NCBI RefSeq assembly: GCF_040954645.1
Contig: NC_092808.1
Span: forward strand, 114,182,049 to 114,246,048
DNA: 64,000 bases
From: Diabrotica undecimpunctata
Taxonomy: Eukaryota; Arthropoda; Insecta; Coleoptera; Chrysomelidae
Reading direction: 5' to 3'
How positions within the stretch are numbered: the first letter of the stretch is position 1; every line of letters begins with the position of its first letter. The translations under genes and the position numbers were made by a program. This document shows positions 1 to 12,839 of the stretch, one piece after another. The notes under the pieces are model-generated. The model did not search any database and was not told the DNA's origin. It saw only the letters and a program-made list of their open reading frames with translations.

Positions 1-164
1 ACCAGAATACCACTTTCAGGCCACGTGCATTGTAGGTGACTCACGCAATATACTTTACCTACCGCTACAAGTCTCAGCTTACAATTTAGTTTGAGTAAAG
101 ATTTCGTTAGAGTAACAGTGCTGTTCGAATTTGTTTCGTATTAGAACTACCTATTCTGTTTACT

Positions 165-2054
165 ATGGCAGAAAAATTTGATACTTACGAGAAAAAACAA
201 CAATATTTGCAGAGATTGCATAAGGATGAATACTTTGATATGAGTGATGAGGATGTAGATGATGCTTTCGAAGGTGACAATTCAGAAGAGGATTATATAC
301 CATCTATGTCCAGCTCAGATAGTGAACAAGAAGAACCGGCTACCAAAAAATGGAAACGAAAAAGTGCAGAACCATCTACAAGTATTGTAGATCAAGTGAT
401 AAGTAGTGTAGTGTTGCGGGCTAGTCGTGAATCATTTAGTGATAGTCGTAAAACTGTGGAACAATCTTCAAGCCGTATCACGGAGACAACAGATCATCAA
501 TATAGTGAATCATCTGAAGACACAGATCACGATGACATTGAACTTCCTGTTACTCCTACCTACCGAATTTCAAATTACATGGACTGCTGTAACGGGAAAA
601 AATCTAAAGGTATTTAATTTCAATGCAGTACATCCTGGCATTTCACCTGAAGTTGCATCGCTATTAGCGCAAAAAGAACCCTATGATTTCTTTAAATTCT
701 TTCTAACAGATGATATCATTGACTATATTGTAACTGAAACAAACAGATATGCTGAGCAGATCAAACAAAATGAAAATATTTTGCAGTATTCAAGAGTCAA
801 AAGATGGAAACCTCTTACAAATTCAGAATTTGAAATCCTCCTGGGTGTAATTAGATGGGTTTAAATAAAACACCTCGACTATCCGATTATTGGTCCAAGA
901 ATATCCTGTACGTCAACGATATCAAAAAGCGTATGTCACGAAATCGTTTCGAACTAATATTACGTATGTGGCATTTTTCTAATAATACAGAATGTCCAAG
1001 AGGTGATCGACTTTTCAAAATTCAACCCTTAATTGATTATTTACTGGCCAAATTTTAAACTGCCAGAATTCCGAACTAAAACGTATGCATTGATGAGACT
1101 CTAGTACCGTTTCGTGGACGGCTGGCTTTCAAACAATATATCAAAAATAAAAAACATAAATTTGGGATAAAACTCTACAAATTATGCACAGAAAATGGGT
1201 ATACTTTCAATATGAAAGTTTACTGCGGAAGAGACGTTTTGGAGCCAGGGATTTCAGCATCATCTTCAGTTGTTATGTCGCTGGTGGACGGTCTCCTAGA
1301 TTGTGGTAGAATACTGTACACAGATAATTTTTATACTAGTATTCACTTGGCTCACCAACTTTTAGATAGATCAACACATCTCATAGGCACACTCAGATCG
1401 AACAAAAAATTAAACCCCCAAGAGGTTGTGAAAGCAAAGTTGAAAAGAAATGAAATTATTGCACGAGAAAGTAACACAGGAGTTGTTGTAATAAAATGGA
1501 AAGATAAAAGAGATGTATTAATGCTTAGTACAGTACACACAGACAGCAAAGTAGAGGTTATGAGTAAAAACAACAAAATGGCAGAAAAACCACAAGCAGT
1601 GATCGATTATAATAACTGTAAAGCCTTTATTGACCTTTCAGATCAAATGAAGTCATATTCGAATTCACTACGAAGAGGAGTAAAATGGTACCGTAAACTA
1701 GCAGTCGAACTTCTCACCGGATCAGTTATTACAAATGCCTACATTATGTATAAAAGTATATCTAAAAATGAAATACAAATTACTGCCTTCAGAGAAGAAA
1801 TAACAAAAAAACTATTAGAGGAACAAGTGCCGGAAGAACAAGTCGTACAACAAGAAATTTTACAAACTTGTCGACTGAAAAAAACGGAATCAGCAAGAAG
1901 AAGGTGTACAGTTTGTTATGAGAATCTGAAAACAGAACATGGAAGAGACTATGCTATGAAAAAATGTAAGCAGATTCCATACAAATGTGACATTTGTGAG
2001 ACATTTTTCTGTGTGGAGTGTTTTTTTGTGAAACATAAAACTGTAAAAATTTGA
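165..2054 (+). pseudogene. piggyBac-like transposase, broken
   Basis: Cut-and-paste transposase of the piggyBac family (DDE_Tnp_1_7), which acts at TTAA sites. The reading runs through three frames: an acidic N-terminal region from the ATG at 165 (many D/E/S, then a basic patch), a middle part at 600-1058, and the catalytic part at 1090-2054. The three family aspartates are visible: the first in CIDETLVPFRGRL near 1090, the second in LYTDNFYTS near 1318, the third in IDLSDQMKSYSN near 1630. A C-terminal cysteine-rich finger (CTVCYENL, then CDICETFFCVEC) is intact. Frame changes near 600 and 860 and in-frame stops near 1056 and 1077 make it inactive. No convincing terminal repeats were found, so the element ends are unknown. 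Identity as piggyBac-like is near certain. Confidence 0.9.
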
Positions 2055-2057
2055 TTT

Positions 2058-4080
2058 ATAAAGAACTAAATAGTTTGTCACTTTCATAAATATCTACTTA
2101 ATTTGATTGTTTTTTGGTAATACATAATTTACAGTAAAATGTGCATCTTATTTTCTACGGCTATTACAATAGTATTTTTGATACCCACCTGACCACCGGG
2201 CCATGTACAAATGCTTTGTATATGAATAACGTGTAAACTGTGAATGATATTTGTCTCACAGAGCATAGAACCAAACCTGTCGTTGGAATTATATTTAACT
2301 CACAGAACGTCTGGTCAAAACGGAGCGTGAGTTAAATACATCTCACATGGCGGTTAATGTGTTAAGCGAGATGGATGAAATAGACAGAAAGGCGTAAATT
2401 ATCATCTGACCGAAAAAAACAAATAAAATTAAAAGAGAAATTTTAAAAAACATTAAAACTAGTTGTAATATACGTCAAAAATTTTTGATATTTTAAAAAT
2501 AAAGAAAAACAACGAATATATACAGCAAAGAAGAGAATGAGTAGGTGACAAAAAGTTTAGGTCTGGCCCACTTTATGAGAGAATAAAGATTAAGATGGTT
2601 AATTTAACTCGGAAATGATATTCGCTCAATACTGGTCATTTGTCTAGATGAAAACAGAGATTACCAAAGCAGAACTGGTGAAAACCTATTGGAAGACATA
2701 TTTTTGATTTGTTTCTGAAATTAAAATTAATTTAAAGTGTATAAATTCAAAATCTACAGTCAAGAAATTGAAATTTTTCAATCATGACATTAGCTTAAGA
2801 AAAGAACTGGTATGTACAAACAACTAAACTTATATGTAAAATAAACTAAAATCTTCTTTGTTCAGAAAACTAATACACAAATAATATTAAACTAAAAGCA
2901 AAACTGGCTTAGCCTTGACAGTTTACTTTAAACTACGAATGGAAATACAGGTTTTCATCTGTTTAAACTTTAGTTAATGACGTAATTAAGAATTTATTGC
3001 CAGCATTCTATTAACTTCATCCTAACGTCTTAATTTGCGCGGTCCAATTAAGTTATTTTAGTTTTGCCACAAGCAGCAAATAACTAACATCACCTACGGT
3101 TATTTTTAAGTTGGTAAAAGAGCAAGAAAGAACTGTACCGATTTAAATCAGCTTCTACGAAAAAGTTTAGTTGACCATTTAAAAACGGTAGACAAAGAAA
3201 AACAACTAGTTCACTTGATTTATATAATGGCGAGCTCTTTTAAATTGGTCAATTTATCTTTCTTTGAAACGCAAAAACATAATTAATGAAGTAGTGGAAA
3301 ATATATTTAAATTTTATTGGTGCCGTTTTATGGTGTTGATGTTTTTATAAAAAATGAACTATATACATTTGCATATATCTACATACTAATTTATCTAAAA
3401 TAGTAGATCTAGTAATCAAAACCAAACTCCTAAACTAATTATCAATGGAATTTGATCTAAAATCTTTATCTTTATTTTTATTGGTGGTTACCTATTTCTT
3501 ATGCGTCGTCTAAATTACTAATGGTTTATCATCACTGCGGCAAAAGATCTCTATCTTAGCAAGGTCTGTTGTTCTGAGCAGTGGATGAGTATTCACTGCT
3601 AAGTTAGAACTATAAGCGCTCTGCCTTTCAGATCTTTTTACATCGTTTAATGTTAATCGTCAAGTATGTTTTAATTTTTAATTTCTACATCGGAGATTGG
3701 AATATTTTATGTGTTATTTAACATAAATAATAATAAAAGAGTCCCAACTTATATCAAAAATTATAAGTATATAGTCAACAAGCACTTATGAGAACAAATT
3801 ACACCCATAAAGCATCAAGCACTTATGAGAAAAAAAAATTTTATTTAGTTTATTGTGTCTCAACTACAAGGTTATTGATACTGGGTCAATTTTGTTATTA
3901 CACATTTTAAATTGCATTAGGTATAATTTACAATAAAGATAATATGTAAAAGAAAAGTATTACAAAAGAATTACATTTTGTTCTTGCTCATATTTGACAC
4001 ACACTGTGTAAGAACAAGTGATTTCTCTAAAGCCATCAGGTGTCCATGTGTCCTCCGTTGTCTCTTCTACTTAAGTGAGG
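2058..4080. other. AT-rich stretch, no gene seen
   Basis: No reading frame with family features on either strand. The first 300 bases are probably the non-coding 3' part of the piggyBac-like element. Two TTAA sites about 8 bases apart lie near 2354, but no matching terminal repeat was found. A nested palindrome at 3542-3638 is listed separately. Confidence 0.5.
3542..3638. repeat. Nested imperfect palindrome (about 97 bp)
   Basis: Outer arms AAAAGATCT (3542-3550) and AGATCTTTT (3630-3638) enclose inner arms AGCAGTG (3577-3583) and CACTGCT (3594-3600). The sequence between them pairs only partly. It could be the remains of a small foldback element; no target-site duplication was identified. 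Confidence 0.45.
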
Positions 4081-4371
4081 CTAGAAGGTTTCGATGGTAG
4101 GTTGTATTTCGTGTAATTTCAAGGTTGAATTCATCCATTGGTTTTGCCAGGACTTTTTGACTTGGAATCTGAAAATTGGTTTTAGATCTGATGCTAGTTG
4201 AACAGATTTGCTGTCTGATTTGGTTGTAATTGCTTCTTTTGCAGCAGTATCAGCAGTCCCATTACCTAAAATGCCAGCGTGTGAAGGAATCCAGATTAAT
4301 GTTCTGTTTGTTCCCGAAGAAGTGAGCCAGTTTGTTGCTTCATGTATGGCATGAACTAATGGATGTTTAGA

Positions 4372-4377
<6 letters not shown>
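4081..4377 (-). pseudogene. LINE RNase H domain fragment
   Basis: This 98-residue minus-strand fragment carries the RNase H signature seen at the end of I/Jockey-group non-LTR pol proteins: WIPSHAGILGNGTADTAAKEA, the block around the last active-site residues. It opens directly against the (TA)n tract at 4376-4444, so everything N-terminal of it is missing, and it stops about 60 residues after the motif. No RT domain is nearby in the same orientation. It is a dead fragment, not a cellular RNase H. Confidence 0.75.

Positions 4378-4444
<67 letters not shown>
4376..4444. repeat. (TA)n microsatellite
   Basis: About 69 bp of uninterrupted TA dinucleotide between the RNase H fragment on its left and LINE 5'-leader-like sequence on its right. 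In one frame it reads as a spurious run of Ile-Tyr. Confidence 0.95.
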
Positions 4445-4445
<1 letters not shown>

Positions 4446-6800
4446 CTCTGCCTATATTGGTGTGGGGTGAGGAGTGAATTCAGTAGCTCTATAACCGATG
4501 CAGCCGGTCCCAAGTCCGGATAAAAGAGGAGGGATAGAGGAGTAACACCTCTAAAAAAAAAACCAGGGTTCAACTGGCCCGGTTGATAGAATCGTATAAG
4601 GGCTCCTTGTCTAGGATTACAGACGAATGGTAGATGATGCTCTTAAGCTAGAGTGAAAGCAAATTTTCTAGGAGAAGGAAAACTCCAAAATTAAACCTTG
4701 GTCCTCCAAGTCGGGGCCAAAAATTTTGACGTATATTACTACAGCTAGTTTTATGGTTTTTTAAAATTTGCCTTCTAATTTTATTGGGTTTTTTTTCGTC
4801 AGCCGATGAATTACGCGTTTCTGTACATTTTATCGGGTTAACTCCCCGTTACTCAGACAAAAATAAAATGTTAAAAAACCCAGCAAAACTCCTCGGAATG
4901 AATCAATCAACAAACGACGACGTACGCTACGAAAAAGGAGTATGAATTTCGGAACTTGGAACGTGCAAGGTTTTAGACCTAAAATAAATAAAATAATGTA
5001 AGCTGAAATTGGACATCACAGTAATCACCGAAACAAAACGAAAGGGAGACGAATCAGAAAACATCGGAGAATATGATCACTTCTACAGAGGGGTACCAAA
5101 GGAAAAAAGAGCTCAACAAGGTGTTGCCATATTAATATGTAGGAAGCTAAGGAAATACATAACTACTTGGGAGGCCATAAAAGAGAGAATGATAAAAATA
5201 TACTTACAATCTTTACGACAAGATAAGAAGAGAGACATAGTGTCAACAATAACAATGGATGACTGGGACCAATATTTTGAGAAACTCCTAAGGGAAGATA
5301 GACCATAATTTAAAGACAGCAAAGAAATACAAAATATAAATATTTTAACTTCGCCCATACGAATAATAACAAAAGAAGTGAAAGATGTATGTAGATCTCT
5401 AAAAAATAACAAAACATCGGGTACAGGTAACATCCCTGCAGAGTTAATTAAACACGGTACAACCAAATATATACAAGTTTAGCCAAACTGTTCCAAAACT
5501 GCATTAATGGAATGACAACCCCAGAGGAGTGGAAGACATCATTTATATCCACTATACACAAAAAAGGCAGAAGGGATGAATGTGACAATTACAGAGGCAT
5601 TGCCGTGACAAACTCGTAGAATATACGGAAAAGTAATTAAAAACAGAATAGAAAGCGAATATAAAGACTTAGAGGCTGAGGAACAGGCAGGATTTAGGGC
5701 AGGTAGATCTACTGTTGACCATTTATTTTGCATTACACAGATTATTGAAAATAAAATAGCCGTTAATCAAGAAGTAAATTTATTGTATGTAGACCTACGA
5801 AAGGCTTATGATAGCGTACCACATTATAAATTATGGGAAGCGTTAGAGAAAACAAATATAACTCAAAGGTAAAGGTTGGAAATAATCTGTCAAATGGATT
5901 CCAAATAAATAAAGGCCTTAAGCAGGGCTGCTGTCTCTCCCCGCCATTATTTAAAATTTATCTAGAACAAACTCTAAACTGTGGAAGCGCAAATGTAGAA
6001 ATATGGGAATGCCGATTAACAACAATAGCACATACACTTTATCATTTTCAGATGATCAACTAGAGATAGCACAAGATTATGAAGATATTGAGTATATGAC
6101 TCGAAAATTAATCGAGGAGTATAAAAAATGGGGACTTGAAATTAATATCCAAAAACCGAGTATATGTGTATCGGCGGGAAACATCAGGACCTCATATTGG
6201 AAGATGGAGAAGTTATCAAACATTGCAACACATATAAATATTTAGGTATGATCATCACAAAAGAAGGCAACGTAGACGACACAATTGAGAAGAAAAACAA
6301 CCAAGCAAGAAAAGCAATTTCCCTTCTCAATAGTATCCTTTGGGATCAATCAATCTCTAATAATAACAAGCACAAGATATATAACACAATCATTAAAAGT
6401 ATAATTACCTACAGTAGTGAAGTATAGCAAATAAAGGAAAGATACAAGAGAAAACCTGAGGCAACGAAAATGGATTTCTGGAGACGCTGGAAAATCTAGA
6501 TTAGAAAGAGTAACAAATAACAGAATAAGAGAAATTATGAAAGTAAAACATACAATAGTAGACGATATTGGTACCCAACAACTCAGATGGTACGGTCATG
6601 TACAGAGAATGGCTGAAGAACGTCTCCCAAAATAAGTCTTAATGTGGACCATTCATGGTAGAAAAAAAAAGAGGAAGGCCCCACCTTAGTTGGAGAGAAG
6701 ACATCAATGAAAGACAGAGACATAGTAGAAGACTTATGGATGAATCGAGAGGAGTAGCAACTGGGTATCGGAAGACGTAGGAGAACGTTTTAAACCGGTT
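4445..6800 (+). pseudogene. LINE with endonuclease and RT remnants, internally deleted
   Basis: A non-LTR retrotransposon on the plus strand. 4445-4940 is GC-richer, leader-like non-coding sequence. The apurinic-type endonuclease starts near 4943 (NFGTWNVQGF) and continues with DITVITETKRKG and GVAILICRKL to about 5205, where a deletion jumps into the pre-RT linker (DDWDQYFEKLLRED). RT blocks follow in several frames: EEQAGFRAGRSTVDHLF (about 5679), LLYVDLRKAYDSVP (about 5783), GLKQGCCLSPPLF (about 5913), and the catalytic box as FSDDQ (about 6046). Then come the thumb (CNTYKYLGMIITKEG) and a C-terminal part with a degenerate WYGHVQRM motif near 6590. Stops and frameshifts throughout. No TSD was found. 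Confidence 0.85.
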
Positions 6801-6904
6801 TTGTGATAATTATTAAGCGAAAGGTTAATTTTTGGTATGCTATTAATCCAAGGAGAAGTTGATGACAGTATATGAGAATCTGTTACGGAAAAATCAACAG
6901 ATCG

Positions 6905-7660
6905 TGAAAGGGGAAGTAAAATTTGAGGTAATGTCTGGTATTTATTGTTAGACTCACAAGTATAGGGTTTGTAAATTAGATTATATATAGGTTTGTTTTG
7001 ATTCGAAGATACTCTAGCAAAATACGTCAGAAGAAGTTGTTGCCTGCGAAGCGACAGGGGAAGTTCACCTCTTTCACAGCCAAGACTTTCGGCGGAACTG
7101 GATCTAAAAGCTCTGAGACATATTCCAAAGCATCCATAATCTAGTCGAGAGTGAGTGAGAGATCTGTATACCTTAATTAGGATATCTTCATCAGCTTCTC
7201 TGTGATCGTTTGCTAGAGATTTTAATAGATTTAATCTAGTTAAGCAATTAGCTTTGACGTTTTTAATCTATGGTTTCCATGTTAGTTGATTATCAAAAAT
7301 TAAACCTAGTATCTTGTGTTTATTAGCTACTGTGAGCGGAGTACCATTTAATGTAATTTGAGGTAATAATATGCTACGTGTTCTTCGACTAAATTTGAGT
7401 ACTTTTGACTTTTTAGCAGAGAAATTAATACCAAAGCCTATAGACCAAGAAGTTGGTTCATTTACTGCTTTTTGGATTAAGGTTGTAGTTGTGAACGTAT
7501 CTTTATCTCGGCAATATAAAATCAAGTCGTCAGCATATAAGTTGTACTTCGCTGGGTTGTAAATATTCTTGCAATTATTATTAATAGTTATTATAAATAG
7601 AGTGGAACTTAGAACTGATCCTTGTGGTATCCCATTTTCCTGAACTGTCCTTTTAATTCG
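6905..7660 (-). pseudogene. Jockey-like LINE RT fragment
   Basis: Minus-strand RT of Jockey type. Reading from 7660 downward: GIPQGSVLSSTLF, then LYADDLILYC with the catalytic YADD at 7526-7537, then the thumb ending KHKILGLIFDNQLTWKP. A stop follows and the C-terminal domain continues (SRLDYGCF, then CERGELPLSLRRQQLLLTY). The DD pair is intact but the fragment lacks endonuclease and palm N-terminus and has at least one stop and a small deletion. Truncated at both ends. Confidence 0.85.
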
Positions 7661-7859
7661 AAATATTATCAGATTGGAAATTTAAACCTTCTTGTACAAC
7701 TAATCGACATATAGTGGAAAATGAAACCGTTGATCCCATCTATATACAAACAACTCCATCTCCACATAGAGATCTTCGTTTCCAAGTACTTTACATATAA
7801 GGAAAAGAAAAATTCGTAATATATCTTCATCAGACGAGGCAGACGAGTTAGTGGGAAGC

Positions 7860-8392
7860 AAGTGGACAATCTTGATATGATATCAGCCTTTTTGGAAATA
7901 GTCCGGGGGGTTATCGGAAAATGAAACTTTATTCAATGCAGTTTCAAATCCGGAAGTTGTCGCTGCAAACCATAAAGTTGATATTACAAGCTCTGCAGGT
8001 AATACATCAATCCCAATTTTCGAAGTCAGCTCTTCAGAACAGAAAGATCGTTAAAAGGAATGAAAAAATGATCATCTCTAGAGGATACTTTTGTAGAGGA
8101 ACTCCATAGGATATAGCTCCACTACCTCAGGCAACTCATCAGACAAGAAGTTCATGACCTTCGCAAAGATCTACTGTTTTCAGCTCCACACCAAATTATC
8201 TTTTGATGAAAGCGAAACAAAAAACAGTCAAGTCAACTTCACAAGCAGCTAGAAAGACTGCAAGCCGAAAGGTTTTAAGAAGAAACAAAGAAAATAAGAG
8301 ATTTGATGATGATGAATACGATGCCGCCTGTATATTTTGCTCGGGACTATTTAGTAAATCTTTAGGATTTGGATTTTTGGAAATAAAAATGT
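7860..8392 (+). pseudogene. pogo/DDE_1-type transposase C-terminal fragment
   Basis: Frame-shifted coding remains resembling the tail of insect pogo-group (DDE_1) transposases: a linker with PLPQATHQTRSS, then KTASRKVLRRNKENKRFDDD and the start of a Cys-rich finger (DAACIFCSGLFSKS, near 8320). The family usually continues with further Cys/His pairs; here the finger breaks off after the first CxxC. No catalytic core is present. Assignment rests on the C-terminal pattern only, so it is tentative. Confidence 0.5.
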
Positions 8393-8399
8393 AAAAATT

Positions 8400-9560
8400 A
8401 CTTTTTCTGTGGAAAAAGGCTACAGGGGTCATTTTATCTCATCGACGGGGTCATTTTACCTCATGGACGGGTCATTTTATTCTAACGATGGTGTAAAACT
8501 GTCGCTTTAGAGCTTTTCAAAAATAATAATAAATAATATAATGTTTTCGAAGAAATATGTTTTGCTATACCCCAGTTATTGTATGATTAAAATTAAGTAT
8601 CTCGTTTTTTCTAATTTCTAGCCTAAAAAAATGTTAGGAGGGACAATTTTGCCTCACTTTCCCCTATGTCGATTCAATATCTAGAGTATAATGGTTATCT
8701 TTTAAGACAATATTTTGACAATTGTCAATATTATAACATAATATTGTTTTTCTTCAAATACACTTTAATTTTTAATACATAGTTTCAGTTAGCAATTTAA
8801 ATCTGATAAACGCTAATGGCCAGTTTTATGAGTTCCAATGTTTTTAAATACCCGCGTAGATCTTCATGTCCACAGCACTGCATTTTATGCATCATCACCA
8901 ACTAAACAGAAATAAAGCGGTGTTGGTTGCAAGGCGCCAACCTCACACATGGTCGTCTTTGATTACTACTTGAGTGTCGTGGCATAGCACTCTCGATATT
9001 TATTTAAGATACTTCACCGCCTTGGACTAATTCCTCCAAATTTGGAATTATTTTACACAATCGCAAGCGACCACTGTCGGCTATTGACAATCATTGGTTT
9101 CTAGACTAATACTATTTAAGAACTGTTTATAAACTGTTAAATAAAAATCTACACAATATTTGTGACAATATAATTAAAAATACTGCGATGCTGTAGCTTG
9201 GATTATAGGCCAAGAATTACCTATTACAAAACAAATGCGAATCTCGCCTAATATAAGTTTCTTTGTAGCTCTTAAGGAAACAACACGTATGCTATTTTTA
9301 GTTTATTTAAAAACACTCTTATAAAGCAGCAAAACAAAAAGGTAAATGAATATACGAATAGGTACTGATTTGTGTAATCTATACATCTATCGCTCGACGA
9401 TCATTTTGCACTTCCTGATGTATTTTCCTCTATATTCTATTATTTTTGTTGTTTAGCTTTTTATATATCTTCTTCCATGTATTGACCCCATCGTATTTAA
9501 GGTCCGCCGCCGTTTATTTCTTTATCCCCTTTCATTAATTTTAACAAATTTATCGCGCAC
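8400..9560. other. AT-rich stretch, no gene seen
   Basis: No coding signature on either strand. A short GC-richer piece around 8870-9080 has a small self-complementary motif (GTTGGTTGC with GCGCCAAC near 8925-8940), but no tRNA- or SINE-like promoter boxes could be supported. Confidence 0.4.
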
Positions 9561-9599
9561 TTTCTCAGTGTGTGCAGGTATCTGTACCTATTTGATATT

Positions 9600-12480
9600 T
9601 TATCCATATTCATGCTCTGTTTCCTCTGTTTTTTCTGACGCATGTCTCCCCCTCAGTCCTACTCCCTTTTGGGATGTGGTGACACCATCAGGCCTTTACA
9701 GTTTTTTCACGATTTCCCTCCATCCTTTTCTGTCCTGGGCTAGTTGTTCGGCTTCATGTAACCCTTGGTTAATCAATATTTTTGTTTGATCTACGCAAAG
9801 GCTTGGAGATCTTCCCCTAGGTATCTTTCCTTCAACTCTACCCTCGACTATCAGTTTTTCCATCGTACCTGTTCTTCTAGCAATGTGTCCAAAATACTGC
9901 AAATATCTCTGTTGTATTTGTTTAATCAATCTATCCTTTACTTTAGGTTGTTCTAATATCGATACGTTAGTGCGATGATCAATCCAGGATATTCTTAACA
10001 TGTGGCGGTATACCCACATTTCAAAAGCGTCTAGTTTATTTTTATCCGCTTTCTTTAAGGTCCACGTTTCGGATGCATATATGGCTATGGAAAAAATGAG
10101 TGCCCTTACCAGACTTAGTTTTGTGTGTATTGTTATACTAGAATTTTTCCAAATTGTTACCAGTTTCATCATAGCTGTTTTAGCAATAGTCAACCTTCTA
10201 CGTATCTCTCTGTCACACCCTCCGTCATTTGTTATTAGGGACCCCAGGTATATGAAACTATTTACTACTTCAAAACCCCCAATTTCTTTATTGTATTGAA
10301 GGTTATTCCAAGCTCTGTCTACTGTCATGATCTTTGCCTTACTCCTATTTAGCTTTAGTCCATATGTTTTGCTTTTCTCCTCCAGACATCTCATTATGTC
10401 TTCCATTTCTTCTTGATTTGCCGCGATTATTAAAGTGTCATCAGCATATCTCAAGTTACTGATTTTTGACCTCCTATTGATATTCCACCCTTCCATCCGT
10501 CTAGTACTTTTCTCATAATGTGTTCACTGTAGATATTAAACAGAGTTGGCAAGAGTATGCATCCCTGCCTGACACCTGCCTCAGTTTTGAAATGATCTGA
10601 ATGGGTGCTGTTTATTTTACTGTGCATTTATTATTTTCATATAGACTTCTAATTAGTTTAATTAAGTGGTGGGGTGTTTCCATTGTCGCTAGTATGGACC
10701 ATAGCTGCTGCCATTTGACTTTATCGAAGGCCTTTGTGTAATACACAAAGCACATAAGCATAGGAGTATTGAATTTACCAGTTTTTTAGATTAGCTGTCT
10801 GATATTAAGGATGTGTTCTCTTGTGCATTTTCCTGGGACAAATCCCGCTTATTCTTCTGATATCTGAGGTAATAGAAAAGCTTTTAGTTTTTCATGTATT
10901 ACATGAAGTAGAACCTTGCTTGTTGCTGCAACCTAGCGGAGTTCTTTTTTTGAATATAGGGATGAAAGTGGATGTTGTCCAGTCGTTGGGCCACTCTCCG
11001 GTTTTTTCAAATCTTTTTGCAGATCATATGCATAACATTTACTCCAACATCTCCAGTCCCTTTTAAAACTTCGGTGATCTGGTCTGCGCCAGGAGATTTT
11101 CTATTTTTTAACTTTATGATTGCTTTTTCTACCTCTGACTTTAGAATGTTTGGTTATCTCTCTGCAGTGAACTCGTTGTGATTTCCATTATGGGGATCAT
11201 CTGCATATAGACTTTGACAACATTTTCTCCATACCTCCGCAATCCCTTTCTCGTCATTTATAATATGTTGGTTTTGATCCATTATTGTTTGTGTGATTGG
11301 TTTAAATTCCCTGGATAGATATCGGACATTGTTAAATAGCTCATGGGATTCATACCGGTTTGCATGTCTCTAGTTTTTCGCATTCTTCATTTATATATTT
11401 ATTTGTATCATCCCTACATGCTCTTTTAATTTCTCTATTTAACCTTGCTAATTCGTTTTTGTTGCTGTCGTTTTGATATATGAGAGATTTGATTCTCCTT
11501 CGCTCTTCGAGAAGTTGCAGCGTTCTGTCTGTCATCCAGTGTTTTCTCTTGATGATCTTTTTTTTGTTCTGGTTCTTTCTACAGAGATTTCTGTGGCATT
11601 TCTGAAACCTTTTCACATTCCTTCTGGGTTGTCTTGTGTGTTCAACATACTAGTTTCCTTTAATGCATCTCTAAATGTTTTCGGATTGGAAATCTCCAGC
11701 CTGTTTTGATTTTGGTGCGGCATTGTTCTTTTTATCTTCATCTTGAAGCAAGCCCATAACAATTTATGATCGGATCCACATTTAGCTCTTGGTCTAGTTT
11801 TTACGTTTGTAAAACATGTCTTTCGTCTGTTTCTAATCAATATGTAGTCGATTTGGTTCTTGTGTTCTCCATTTGGGCTGGTCCACGTCGATAAACGACG
11901 GACATGATATTTGAACATTGTGTTTACAATGACTAAACTTTTTTTGGTTGCAAAATCTATTAAACGTTCGCCTCAGCTGTTTCTAATACCTAACCTATAG
12001 TTTCCTACATTTTGGATGTTATCATTACTTGTTTCTTCTACCTTAGCGTTAAAATCGCCCATGATTATGAGTGGTTCTTTAGATGAAATATTTCTTATTG
12101 TTTTCAATAACGAAGTATACGTCTTCCACTTCATTGTCTAACGCGTCTGAGGTTGGCATATAGACCTGAAGAATGTGCATTTTGTTTGGTGATGCTAGTA
12201 AGGTTATTTTTACAAGTCTATCATTTTTCGGTTGGTAATCATACACGTATTGTGAAACTTTTTTAGTCACCATAATTGCAACACCATTTCTTCCTGTGTT
12301 ATTTGCTCCCAATATGTATACAACATGATCTGTCGTTTGGAAGTGTCCTTGTCCTTTCCAATGGGTCTCCGACAGTCCGCATATTTCTATATCCCCTCTT
12401 TCGACTTCTCGTTGTAGTATATGCAGTTTGTCTAGTTGCAATAATCGTCGAACATTCCAGGTTGCTATTCCCATTGCTTC
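9600..12480 (-). pseudogene. RTE-like LINE, nearly full coding length, broken
   Basis: A long minus-strand LINE. The endonuclease starts at 12474 (MGIATWNVRRLLQ; ICGLSETHWKG; GVAIMVTKK) and continues in other frames near 11918 (NQIDYILIRNRR; CGSDHKLLWACF). A linker follows at 11616-11350. RT block A remnants (KAFDKVKWQQL) lie near 10730. From 10496 to 9696 there is an unbroken 266-residue run with the catalytic NLRYADDTLII, the thumb (SFIYLGSLITNDGG), SETWTLKKADKNKL, and a C-terminal domain with QYFGHIARRTG. This order and the C-terminal motifs match the RTE/BovB group. Frameshifts occur around 12080-11920, 11350-10750 and 10500. No RNase H domain and no ORF1 upstream. Confidence 0.85.
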
Positions 12481-12484
12481 TCTT

Positions 12485-12835
12485 AACTCATCTAACTGAT
12501 TCGATACATTCAGGATGGTGTAGTCACGGGAATATATTCAGGTGGTTTCCCCTTGCCTGCCTGATCGCAGTATCACGGCCGTTTGAATCATTATGTGATA
12601 TCCGCCCGTGAGTATCTGTCCACGGATGCTTATTTGGTAAAACTGTATTCACACCTATCCTACATACTTGTAGGACATTTCCCTATCAGCCAGTGGGACG
12701 CGCCGTGTCGGGGTAGAGGACTCCCCCGCCCGCTTGTCTTCCGCGAAGTACAGAAGAGTCCCTACTTCTCAGAACTTCTCCTCCGCGCAAGCTGGGACGG
12801 TCACGGGCAGCTGCTGACGCATGCAGTTTAGTTCA
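12485..12835 (-). other. GC-rich 5' leader of the RTE-like LINE
   Basis: Directly upstream (minus sense) of the endonuclease start lies a distinctly GC-rich stretch, most marked at 12690-12830, unlike the AT-rich flank beyond 12840. By position and composition it is probably the 5' untranslated and promoter part of the same element. No open frame of note. Confidence 0.5.
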
Positions 12836-12839
12836 AATC

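Noticed and set aside
4367..4573. Minus-strand open frame with a long Ile-Tyr run
   Set aside because: It is the (TA)n microsatellite read as protein; no other coding evidence. The same holds for frames at 14837-15034 (part), 34660-34899 (part) and 34772-35002.
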